From contig NZ_PPSL01000001.1 in assembly GCF_002954265.1 (NCBI RefSeq), positions 744,001 to 808,000 on the forward strand: a DNA stretch of 64,000 nt, in the 5' to 3' direction. Shown here piece by piece: positions 24,045-34,400 of this stretch. Made by a program: the position numbers and the translations under genes. The notes beneath the pieces were generated by a model, which saw nothing but the letters and a program-made list of their open reading frames with translations, searched no databases and was not told where the DNA came from. The stretch comes from Flavipsychrobacter stenotrophus. Lineage in GTDB: Bacteria > Bacteroidota > Bacteroidia > Chitinophagales > Chitinophagaceae. Position 1 is the stretch's first letter; every line of letters begins with the position of its first letter.

Positions 24045-25547
24045 ATGTTGCGCAGGCTATCTTTTACCCTATTGTTGGTGGTTTCTTTTATACAGGTACA
24101 TGCACTTGAAGCCGCTTTTTCTCATGCGGTTTTCTATCTTGCCGACCCTATCTATGAAGGTAAGATCAATCCATATCTTGAAGCCTACTGGCAGATCAAC
24201 CCCGCCAAACTGCGTTACAACACTAATGCAGATAAGAAGACCATAGCTCGTATTAAGACTGAAGTGACCATAACGAATGATACCGGGCATGTGGTAAAAA
24301 ATGATCTCTATGTCTACGAAACAAAACCCGTAGATAATGCTGGCCAGCTCCAATACCTGAACATACTTGAATTAAAGAGATATTTTATTGCACCGGGCAA
24401 GCTGAAACTTAATGTTAAACTGACGGATCTGAATGACACCACAAACGTTACCGTTTACAATGATAGTTTTACCGTGTTGCCACAAGGTTCAGGCCCTTTT
24501 TATGGAGGGATAGAATTGCTGGATACGTCATATGTTTCTGATATCAGAACCCCATTCAGAAAGCATGGCAAGCAAAACATCCCCCTTTGTGAAAGCTTTT
24601 TTGATACCTACAGAGATAAGCTTAACTACTATACCGAACTGTATCAGGTAGAAAAAGTGAACAGCAGCGATATGCCGCTCTTTCAATCGGTCTTTATAAG
24701 TAAGAAGCAGGGTGAAGGCGTATTTGGTTCACTGATAAAAATTGATACCATTGTCAATAAAGAATCCACCTACTTCAGCGGCAGTTTAGATATCAGCAGT
24801 CTGCCATCGGGCAACTATTACCTGAATATTTCGCTGGGAGATAAACTTCACCAGACCATCACAAGCAAGACTTTGTTTTTTCAGCGAATGAATACAAAGC
24901 CAATTACCAAGGAAATGATCGCCAAGCGGTCTGCAGCAATTGATACCAGCCTTGAAGTGGTCAACGTGCTGGATATGACCAAAACCTTTCTAAAGAAATA
25001 CGACCTACCACAGATAACAGCTATTTTAAAAATGTTGCTTCCGGTTAGCGATGTTACCTCCGCTAGAGCAATAGAAGGTTTTCTGAAAAAGCCGGAAGAA
25101 TTGTACATGCGGTATTTTATTTATAATTACTTCCTAACCAAAGATGCTGAGAAGCCGGAGAAAGCATGGAAAGAATATTCAGCGAAAGTAAAGGAAGCTA
25201 ACAGGCTATATACTGCACATGGCAAACCCGGTTATGAAACTGAGCGTGGTTTTATGTTTTTGCGTTATGGTGCTCCGTCAGAGGTGGTTACTTCTGTAAA
25301 CGAATCAGGCGCTTTGCCTTATGAGATATGGCAATACAATACGCTTACAGAAACCGGCGGTAAAGAACTGGCCAATGCAGTGATCCTGTTTTATAAAACC
25401 AGCCAGTCAGACTTTGATTTTCGTGTACTGCATACCAACATTGGCGGCGAACCACATAATAATGGTTGGAGAGCTTTTCTTTACACCAATCAAGATGGTG
25501 GCAACAATATGAACTCAAGAGCGGAACAGTATATAGGTACGAAGTAA
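24045..25547 (+). CDS. GWxTD domain-containing exported protein
   Basis: A 500-residue protein with a signal peptide (MLRRLSFTLLLVVSFIQVHA). The N-terminal half is beta-rich and resembles the conserved N-terminal region of GWxTD proteins. The GWxTD-type domain lies near the end (about 375-480), with KEANRLYTAHGKPGYETERG, MFLRYGAPSEV and PYEIWQYN. The function of this Bacteroidota-restricted family is unknown; it is probably periplasmic. A shared terminator separates it from the convergent hppD gene. Confidence 0.85.
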   Translation: MLRRLSFTLLLVVSFIQVHALEAAFSHAVFYLADPIYEGKINPYLEAYWQINPAKLRYNTNADKKTIARIKTEVTITNDTGHVVKNDLYVYETKPVDNAGQLQYLNILELKRYFIAPGKLKLNVKLTDLNDTTNVTVYNDSFTVLPQGSGPFYGGIELLDTSYVSDIRTPFRKHGKQNIPLCESFFDTYRDKLNYYTELYQVEKVNSSDMPLFQSVFISKKQGEGVFGSLIKIDTIVNKESTYFSGSLDISSLPSGNYYLNISLGDKLHQTITSKTLFFQRMNTKPITKEMIAKRSAAIDTSLEVVNVLDMTKTFLKKYDLPQITAILKMLLPVSDVTSARAIEGFLKKPEELYMRYFIYNYFLTKDAEKPEKAWKEYSAKVKEANRLYTAHGKPGYETERGFMFLRYGAPSEVVTSVNESGALPYEIWQYNTLTETGGKELANAVILFYKTSQSDFDFRVLHTNIGGEPHNNGWRAFLYTNQDGGNNMNSRAEQYIGTK

Positions 25548-25606
25548 TTGGACAATTTGCCAATGGGTCAATGATCCCGTTGATGACTAATGATTAATAA
25601 AATAGT

Positions 25607-25637
25607 ACAGCCACCAGAAACATGCTCTGGTGGCTGT
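25607..25637. terminator. Bidirectional terminator between GWxTD gene and hppD
   Basis: A perfect 11-bp inverted repeat ACAGCCACCAG / CTGGTGGCTGT with a 9-nt loop lies between the two convergent genes. Confidence 0.75.
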
Positions 25638-25665
25638 ATTATCTAAATACTATTTACATTTTTAC

Positions 25666-26796
25666 TTAAAGATTTCCTCTCTTAGCTTGCTCTCTTTCTA
25701 TAGATTCAAACAGTGCTTTAAAATTACCAGCGCCGAAGCTCTGTGCACCTTTTCTCTGTATGATCTCAAAGAAAAGTGTAGGACGGTCTTCTACAGGCTT
25801 TGTAAACAACTGTAGTAAATAACCTTCTTCGTCACAGTCAACTAATATACCAAGTTCCTGTAGTGGTGCAATATCTTCGTCTATTTTACCTACGCGGTTG
25901 ATAAGGTCATCATAGTATGCTTTGGGCGGTGCATCCAGGAATTCAACACCACGTGATTTCAGATCACGAACTGTCTTTACAATATCAGCTGTAGCTATAG
26001 CAATGTGTTGCACACCTTCACCTTCATAGTAGTCCAGATATTCTTCTATCTGAGATTTTTTCTTTCCTTCTGCCGGCTCATTGATAGGGAACTTCACATA
26101 ACCGTTGCCATTACTCATTACCTTACTCATCAAAGCAGAGTACTCGGTATTGATCTGCGTATCGTCGAAAGAAAGGATATTTACAAAGCCCATTACCTCT
26201 TCATACCACTGTATAGTAGGATTCATGCGGTTCCAGCCTACATTGCCCACGCAATGGTCTACATATAGTAAACCAGCATCAGCTGGAGCATAGCTGCTTT
26301 TCCACTCCTTATACCCTGGCATGAAAATACCATTGTAGTTCTTACGCTCTAAAAACAGATGAACAGTCTCGCCATAGGTATAGATGCCGCTCATGCGCAC
26401 TTCGCCGTTTTCGTCTTTTATTGTCTTGGGCTCCATATACACTTTACCGCCGCGAGATGTAGTTTCTTCAAATGCCTTGTAAGCATCATCAACCCACAAC
26501 GCCAATATTTTTACACCATCACCATGTTTGGCTATGTGTTCCGTAATTGGGCTGTTTGAATTTAAAGGAGTTGTCAAAACCAGGCGTATCTTACCCTGTT
26601 GCAATACATAAGATACATGGTCACGCACACCGGTTTCAGGTCCCGCGTATGCTAGTGACTGAAAACCAAAAGCCGTCTTATAAAAGTGAGCAGCCTGCTT
26701 GGCATTACCAACATAAAATTCTATATGATCTGTACCGTTGATAGGCAAAAAATCTTTTGCCTCTTTCATTTTCTGGCTTACTGTTTGTGCTTGCAT
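25666..26796 (-). CDS. hppD: 4-hydroxyphenylpyruvate dioxygenase
   Basis: A 376-residue enzyme of usual length with two vicinal-oxygen-chelate halves. The iron ligands fit His181 (YVDHCVGN), His264 (GVQHIAIAT) and Glu344 (LFFEIIQRKG). The C-terminal gate helix (NFKALFESIEREQ) is present. The enzyme converts 4-hydroxyphenylpyruvate to homogentisate, the second step of tyrosine breakdown. It is downstream of hmgA in the same direction with 155 bp between, so it may have its own promoter. The pterin dehydratase gene at 36 kb may serve phenylalanine hydroxylation upstream in the same pathway. Confidence 0.96.
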   Translation of the reverse strand: MQAQTVSQKMKEAKDFLPINGTDHIEFYVGNAKQAAHFYKTAFGFQSLAYAGPETGVRDHVSYVLQQGKIRLVLTTPLNSNSPITEHIAKHGDGVKILALWVDDAYKAFEETTSRGGKVYMEPKTIKDENGEVRMSGIYTYGETVHLFLERKNYNGIFMPGYKEWKSSYAPADAGLLYVDHCVGNVGWNRMNPTIQWYEEVMGFVNILSFDDTQINTEYSALMSKVMSNGNGYVKFPINEPAEGKKKSQIEEYLDYYEGEGVQHIAIATADIVKTVRDLKSRGVEFLDAPPKAYYDDLINRVGKIDEDIAPLQELGILVDCDEEGYLLQLFTKPVEDRPTLFFEIIQRKGAQSFGAGNFKALFESIEREQAKRGNL

Positions 26797-26951
26797 TTTA
26801 ATTGATTTTTAATTAGTTACATTATAATGTCTTATTCGTAAATTGAATCAGTTTTATAATGTTTTGCTCCACATAGCCATGGCTGATGTTCTTAACAAGG
26901 CCCGTAGTTGTACAAGATATTTTGATTTCATATGAGATCAATTATTTAGAA

Positions 26952-28112
26952 TTATTCGATCCAACTTGATATATACCTGTCGTCTTCAATACCTACCGCA
27001 TCTACCGACATTTTCAGTGGGTGGAAGGTATCTACCATAACGGCTAGTTCCTTTGTTTCTTTCGCACCAATGCTTTTCTCGACAGTACCAGGGTGTGGAC
27101 CATGAGGAATACCTGCAGGGTGTAAAGTAATCATGCCACGCTCCACATGCTTACGGCTCATAAAATCACCATCTACATAGTACAGCACTTCGTCACTATC
27201 TATGTTACTATGGTTATATGGTGCAGGAACCGACATTGGGTGATAATCATACAAACGCGGCACAAATGAGCAGATCACAAAGTTGTGTGCATCAAAGGTC
27301 TGGTGTACCGGTGGTGGCTGGTGTACACGGCCTGTTATTGGCTCGAAGTCGTGAATACTTACTATATAGGGATATTCACAACCATCCCAACCAACTACAT
27401 CGAATGGGTGGCTGCCATACCATATAGGGTAGAGCAAACCCTTCTTCTTTACCTGTACCAAAAATTCGCCCTTCTCATCAATCGTTTGCAGATTCTCCGG
27501 CTGGCGGATATCTCTTTCACATATTGGGGAATGTTCCAATAGCTGACCGTATTTACTAAGATATCGTTTAGGGAAAGTGATCGGGCTAAATGACTCAATA
27601 ATGAAAAGGCGATTGTCTTCGGTATCAAATTCTATCTGGTAAATAGTACCACGTGGAATAACTACATAATCACCGTAGCTAAATGTCAACTGGCCATACT
27701 GTGTTTTTAGCGTGCCTGTGCCTTCATGAACGAATATTACTTCGTCTGTATCTGCATTCTTATAAAACACATTTCCTGTTAACCCTTTCTTTGGTCCTGC
27801 CAGTGTTATATGAACGTCATTGTTGAACAAAACAACCTTCCTACTTTTAAGATAATCAGCTTCAGGGGTAATTTTGAAACCCATAAAACTCCTGTGTTTC
27901 AGTATGTTATCTGATGCTGCTTTAGGAGAAACGTCAACCGGTTCTTCAGTTCTGATAATTCCTGTTGGTGCATATAAATGATAAAGCAGCGAATAGTTAG
28001 AAGAAAAACCTTCGGTGCTGAATAACTGCTCTGCGTATAGTGTCCCATCGGGCTTGCGAAATTGAGTATGCCTTTTATGAGGTATATTTCCCAGGGAATG
28101 GTAATGTGGCAT
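26952..28112 (-). CDS. hmgA: Homogentisate 1,2-dioxygenase
   Basis: A 386-residue cupin-type enzyme. The characteristic stretches are the N-terminal MPHYHSLGNIPHKRHTQFR, VIPRGTIYQIEFD, and the C-terminal iron site region HPAGIPHGPHPG (about 333-344) after DEVLYYVDGDFMSRK. It opens the ring of homogentisate to maleylacetoacetate. With hppD it forms the core of tyrosine catabolism. The next enzymes (isomerase and fumarylacetoacetase) are not in the window. Confidence 0.95.
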   Translation of the reverse strand: MPHYHSLGNIPHKRHTQFRKPDGTLYAEQLFSTEGFSSNYSLLYHLYAPTGIIRTEEPVDVSPKAASDNILKHRSFMGFKITPEADYLKSRKVVLFNNDVHITLAGPKKGLTGNVFYKNADTDEVIFVHEGTGTLKTQYGQLTFSYGDYVVIPRGTIYQIEFDTEDNRLFIIESFSPITFPKRYLSKYGQLLEHSPICERDIRQPENLQTIDEKGEFLVQVKKKGLLYPIWYGSHPFDVVGWDGCEYPYIVSIHDFEPITGRVHQPPPVHQTFDAHNFVICSFVPRLYDYHPMSVPAPYNHSNIDSDEVLYYVDGDFMSRKHVERGMITLHPAGIPHGPHPGTVEKSIGAKETKELAVMVDTFHPLKMSVDAVGIEDDRYISSWIE

Positions 28113-28447
28113 TGATATCTTGTTTGTCCAAAAATAGCATTTTTATTGTTCTTTTGATTAATGGGCAGTCAATTTATCCACACCCCAAAATGTAATGGAT
28201 TTCCCTTATTGGGATATTGTATATGAAATAATTTTATTTCATATCGGCAATTAACATGACGTTAAACCGTTAATGAACTTTTTTGACCGTTCATGAACTT
28301 TATTTGCACTCTCTTACCATGACGGCATAAATTTGGAATAAAATTATCTTGCAATACATCTGTTTTGTAGAATAATTTCTCATAGCATAAGTGAACCGTA
28401 ATATAGCAACCTTAGGTTGTGAATGTTACAAACTAAGCTACTCTCAC
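28113..28447. promoter_or_regulatory. Divergent control region of hmgA and the giant surface protein gene
   Basis: This 335-bp stretch has no credible gene. It holds a perfect 9-bp inverted repeat ATATGAAAT / ATTTCATAT (28221-28229 and 28236-28244, 6-nt spacer). It also holds two near-identical 15-mers, ACCGTTAATGAACTT (28266-28280) and ACCGTTCATGAACTT (28286-28300), exactly 20 bp apart. The second contains the perfect palindrome GTTCATGAAC. These look like operator sites. No clear TAnnTTTG box is visible. Confidence 0.5.
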
Positions 28448-31400
28448 ATGAAAGCCAATATGTATACACACACACTAAAAATATTTTTATTAACTGCATT
28501 AGCTCTCTTATTAAATTGGAGTGCTACTGCACAATATACTTGGTCCGGAGCATCAGGCGGAGCTTGGAGTACAACAACAAATTGGAATCCCTCAGGTACA
28601 CCAACAGGAACAGCAGTTGCGCAATTTAGCACTGCTCCGACTGGAACTCCTACTGTTACCACTAGTGGAACTACTACCGCGGGTGCTCTTTATGTCCTCT
28701 CTTCTAGAACCACATCTTTGTCGATCACTGGTACATTAATCACTCTTTCCGGCGCTACAATTTCATCTTCTACTGCAGTAGTTGTTGCCAATTTAGGGTC
28801 AAATATATTTAACATAGCTTGCCCCCTCGCGAATGGTTCCGCAAAGACTTATTTAACAGCGGGAGGTACTTCAAGCCTTACTACTGGTCCAACCATTAGT
28901 ATTTCAGGCGCAGTGTCAGGAAATGGCGCTAACACGTTTTTGGGTGGTGGAACCTGGGACGGATCAACTGGTGTTTGCGGTGGCATACTAAGGTTTAGCG
29001 GCGCAAATACGTTTACCGGCACATTAGCGGTAGGATCTAGTGTTACAACAACTGGTAACGGTATTCTTGAATTTGGTGCTTCTGGCTCAGCATCAAGTTC
29101 CCTTGTCATAAATAATTACAGTCAATTAAGCTTAGCTTCCGCTGGGACCTATGCCGCTCCCCTAACCTTAAATGGAATTGGAAATGGGGCAACGACCAGC
29201 AACTATGGGAGAGGGGCAATAAGAAGTGGGGCAATTGCGCCTGTTTGGAACGCAGCGGTTACACTTTCATCTAATTCAGTAATTTATGTAGGAGCCACAG
29301 GATCTTTAACAATGGGGCTTGCAGTGAGCGGTAGCGGGCAATTAATAAAAGAAGGCACTGGACTATTGATATTAAGTGGTAATGCAGGGAGTTTAACTTT
29401 CGCTGGGGGATTAAAGATATCAGAGGGGTCTGTTAGCATCACCAAGAATGGCTCTCTAGCCAATCCTATTGATGTGGTTCTCTCTCAGATCAACGGGAAC
29501 AGTACTTCCTTGTCTCTCAGTGGCTCTACCGCACAAACAGTCAATAGTTTGTCAAGTATTTTTAGTGGCACTTCGGGAACAATTACCCAAACGCTTGCAC
29601 TTGGATCAAATTGTTCTTTAACGATCAACCAATCTGCCAACACCACTTTCGGGTATGGAAGTACAACTTCTTTGAGTCTCAGTAGTATCATCACAGGAGG
29701 CTCTTCATCTTCCATTATTAAAACGGGAACAGGATCACTTACCTTTAATGGATGGCCTCATACTTTTACCGGTGGAGTGACTATTGCTAATGGTTCTATC
29801 ATTTTGGCACCCGCGGCTACTATAACCACAAGTAATGCCTTTACGTTATCAGGCGGCACATTGGCAACTACCGGTATAACTAATGCCGCTGTTTGTAGTC
29901 TTGGTGTGCTTAATAACGTATCTAATTCTACAATAGCGCTTGACGCAAGTCAGGCTCATACATTGCGGTTTGCCAGTTTAAATACAAATACCGGTGTTAT
30001 TACCATAACAGGTTGGCAAGGGGCGTTTGATGGTACAACCGGAACTAAGGGTAAGATAATCATTGGTACATCCGCCACGCTCACATCGCCGCAGCTGGCT
30101 CAGTTTCAATTTCAGGATAGTTATGGCAATATCATACCGGCGGCTCAAATAACTGGTGGGGAAGTTGTACCTAAAATATCGCTGAACATTGTAGCAGCCT
30201 CATACGGACCGTTTTATAACAATGTAGATAATACTATCTCCGTATCGTACAATACCACTGCCACATTTTTTACCGGCAATTTCAGAATTCAATTGTCGAG
30301 CAGCACAGGTACGTTTGCAAATACTACAAGTAACATCATTGGGACAGCTGCATGGTCTTCAAGTGGAACAATTACTGCCACAATTGCATCCGGCACCGCA
30401 GTAGGAGCACTTTATAGAGTCAGACTGCTGAGTACCAGCCCTTATGTTATTGCAACTACCGACAATGGCACCAATATATCTCTAGGTCTGCCTGTTCCCA
30501 ACATTACTTCATTAAGTGCCTACAATCATGTACTTCCCGGTACCACCATTACAATTTCGGGTAGTAATTTTAATACTACCGCGGCTAATAATATTGTATA
30601 TTTTGGTGCTGTAAAATCAACTGCAACGTCAGTATCACCCACGGTATTAAGTGTAACGGTGCCATTTGGAGCAACATATAGCCAGCTTACAGTTTATGAC
30701 ACCATCACCAAAAGCGCAGGCAGTTCTAATTTTCAGTTTTTGCCAGCATTCGATGCCAGTTTCTTTGTAGCTGACACAATTAAATTTTTGCCAAGAGTTG
30801 ACTACACGACAGGCAATAATCCGGTAATTGCTGCAATTGGCGATCTTGATGGCGATGGGTTACCCGATATGGTGGCTTTAAATAAGACGGGTGCTTCTCT
30901 CAAAATATTGCAAAATCAAGGTACCGGTGTATCTGCACTTACCATGAGTAATGCAATGACTTTACAGGGAAGTGGTCCTTTGAATGTAAAAATAGCGGAT
31001 ATTGATGGAGATGGGAGAAATGATATTGTTGTGGCGGGCGGAAGTGGATCACCTACGGTACAGATATTCAGAAACCTTACTAACTACTCATCATCAGTAA
31101 CGCCCCGTACACTAGTTTTTGACACCAGAGTAAATGTGACAGTGCCTACGGTGTCTACAGGCGTATTAGCTATATCTGATCTGGATGGTGATGGTAAGTT
31201 AGATATCGCAGCGGCATGTTATGATATAGGTGGTAGCATTGGGAAATTGGTTATTTTAAAAAACGGCAATAGCCCGGGATCTATATCTTCCGGCGCTTTT
31301 ACTTTTTATTCTTACAATACCGGAACAGTTTATCGGGCTACCTCCAGTGCTATTGCAATAGGCGATTTTAATGGCGACCTTTTACCAGATATTGCAGTTA

Positions 31401-34400
31401 CAAATATGATCGAGGCGCCGGTTCCAGCCTCAGTATCAGTATTCAAAAATGCTTCCACTCCCAATGCTATTTCATTTGCGTCGGCAATCACAGTGCCTAC
31501 CGGTGCATATTTGATAGACATTGTTGCAGTTGACGTAGATGGAGATTTAAAACAGGATCTGATTGTATCTGAAGCGCTTGATAGTACCGTTTCCGTTTTT
31601 AGGAATACTTGTACATCACCCGCATCAGCATTGTCATTCGCATCAAGGCAAGTTATAGCTAATCTGGCAACACCTGCGGGTTTGGCAGTAGGCGATTTAG
31701 ATGCTGATGGTAAGCCAGATATTGCAGTGGCCAGTTTTTTAACAACAGGTGTTATTGCATTGTATAAAAATACTTCCACATCTGGCACACCATCATTTGT
31801 AAATATCAACAATCTACCCGCAGCCCGTTACCCAACCGGAATTAATATCGGTGATATAGATAAAGACGGATATCCGGATATTGTTGTTGGCAATACCTCA
31901 TTTGACACATCATATGTAGGCACCATAGTATCAGTTTATAGAAACACGCCATTACCTATTGTAGGCACTATTTCTTCCGCAAGTGACTCAATTTGCATAG
32001 GGGCAACTACTTCACTCAATTATTCATTATCATTACCAACCGGTGAAACCGGTGCATGGTCTAGTAGTAATACATCTATTGCAACAGTAAGTCCATCGGG
32101 CATTATATATGGTGTAGCGGCAGGAACGGTTGATATTAGTTACACAGTGACAGTGACCCGTGGAAGCATCTCGAGAAGTGTATCCCGGACAATTGTCATA
32201 AAGCCACTCCCAGTGGTAAATATAACAGGGTACAGAGGTGTTTGCCAGGGCGTTACTACAACATTGACTGGTGCTCCATCTGGTGGCTTATGGGCGCACA
32301 GCAATGCAGTTACCTCTGTTACTTCCACAGGCGCTGTTACTGGAGTGGGGGCTGCAGGTACTGATATTATTTCTTACACTTACACCTCACCTGTAACCGG
32401 CTGCAGTAATGCAGATACTCAGGCTATGCCAATCATATCTCCTCCCAATCCGGGAACGATATCGGGTGCCGACAGCATTTGCCCCGGCGCAAGTACTACC
32501 ATGACTACATCTGGTGATATTGGTGGAAAATGGTTTTCCGACAATTTCCTTTTTGCGTCTGTTGACTCACTTACAGGAATTCTAACAGGTCAGAACACGG
32601 GGTCGCCAATTATTAACTATAAAATTGCAAATGGTTGCGGCATTTTCAACAGTTATAAAGCCGTAAATGTGCTCCCACTTCCTGACGCGGGTGCAATTAC
32701 AGGTCCTTCCTCAGTTTGCTCCGGTGCTGATATTTCTCTCAATAATCCGGTGACAGGCGGTACATGGTCCAGTAATAATACTGCGCAAGCTACAGTAAGT
32801 GCAGCTGGTATAGTTTCAGGTGTTGCGGTAGGTTCGCCTGTCATATCCTATACAAAGAGTAATTCTTGCGGATCTTCATCAGCAACCTTGGGTATTATTG
32901 TTAATACAGTCCCATCAGCTCCGAGTGCAATTTCTGGCAATTCTTCTGTCTGTATTGGTTCTGCTACATCATTAAGTAGTGCAACAGTTGGTGGTTTATG
33001 GACTTCAAGTAATATTTCGTTGGCGACTATTAATTCTTCAACAGGTATTGCTACGGGAATTGTTGTAGGGACACCTCAAATATCGTATACCGTTTCTAAT
33101 AGTTGTGGCTCATCTGCTCCTGCTTTGATGACCTTAAATGTGCTTGGCACACCAAATGCTAGTATTACTTCGGCTATTGTACCTTGTGATGGGTATAGTT
33201 CAAACATTATCTTTACCGGCACTCCGGGAGACGTTGTAAGTTATAGTGTAGATGGTGGGGCAAACATTGATGGTACGCTTACAGGTGGAACATTTAACTT
33301 ACCTACGGGTATCATTACATCTACGCATACCTACTTATTGCATACCGTCAGGAATGTAGCATGCGCTATTCTAAAAGACACTACAGTTACTCTTATTCCG
33401 CAACAAATGACGTGGTTGGGAGGAGCATCTGGTGCTGAAACTAGTTGGGCAACAGCTGCTAACTGGTCATGTGGTTCGATCCCACTAACATCCGACAATG
33501 TACTTATACCGCATGTTGTATATGTTCCGGTGATCTCTGCAACAGCTTATAGTAAGAATCTTACGGTATCCTCCTTAGCAGGACTATCAATAAATGGCGG
33601 AGGTTCAATTAATATTAAAGGAAATTTATTGAACCAAGGCATTGTTAATGGAAGTGGAACAGTAATTCTAAATGGCACTACGCTACAAACTATCACCGGT
33701 AAAGGCACTGTAAGTAATCTTGATCTGAATAATAGTTCAGGTGCAACAATAGATACAGGGTCGCATGTACTTATAACCGGAGCTTTATCAGTTAGCGCTG
33801 GAACATTTAATACGAATGATAGTCTTGAACTGGCATCGACAGATTCTGTTTCCACGGCCCGCATCGCAGCACTTCCGGCCTCCGGGGCGCTAATTACTGG
33901 AAAGGTGAAAGTTGATCAGTATGTAGTAGCTGGTTATCGCCGTTACAGATTCGTTAGCCATCCTTTTTCAGACACTATTTCACTTGGTCAGATACAAACT
34001 TATATTGACATCACAGGCCCGGGTGGTTCTGCAAATGGGTTTAGAAGCACATCTTCAAATGCGCCATCGGCTTTCCGGCTGGATCCCTCAACCGGAAACT
34101 CTTCATTAGGTTATGATCCGGGTTGGAAGCCCTTTACCAAGATCAACAACATCGCCGCTGACACAAACAAATTTCATCCCGGACAGGGACTCAGGATTTT
34201 CTTTAGAGGAGCTAAAGGCGAAGGGCTCGGCTATCTGGGTTACAGCGGTGGCTATGTGCCGTCTGCCACAACATTTAAAATGATGGGACACGTTAATCAA
34301 GGCCCGCTAACATTGAGACTTAGCAAAGGGACTGTTGATCCGGGTAATCAGGAATTTAACATGGTTGGTAACCCGTATCCATCTCCAATAGATATTGGTA

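Noticed and set aside
28391-28447. GTG start for the giant surface protein
   Set aside because: It would put 19 polar residues before the signal peptide; the ATG at 28448 gives a normal signal.
31330-31812. A 160-codon minus-strand frame inside the giant surface protein gene
   Set aside because: It is antisense to the FG-GAP repeats and lacks any domain or start context.
28500-33400. CRISPR or tandem DNA repeats in the giant gene
   Set aside because: The repeats are protein modules with diverged DNA; there are no identical evenly spaced direct repeats.
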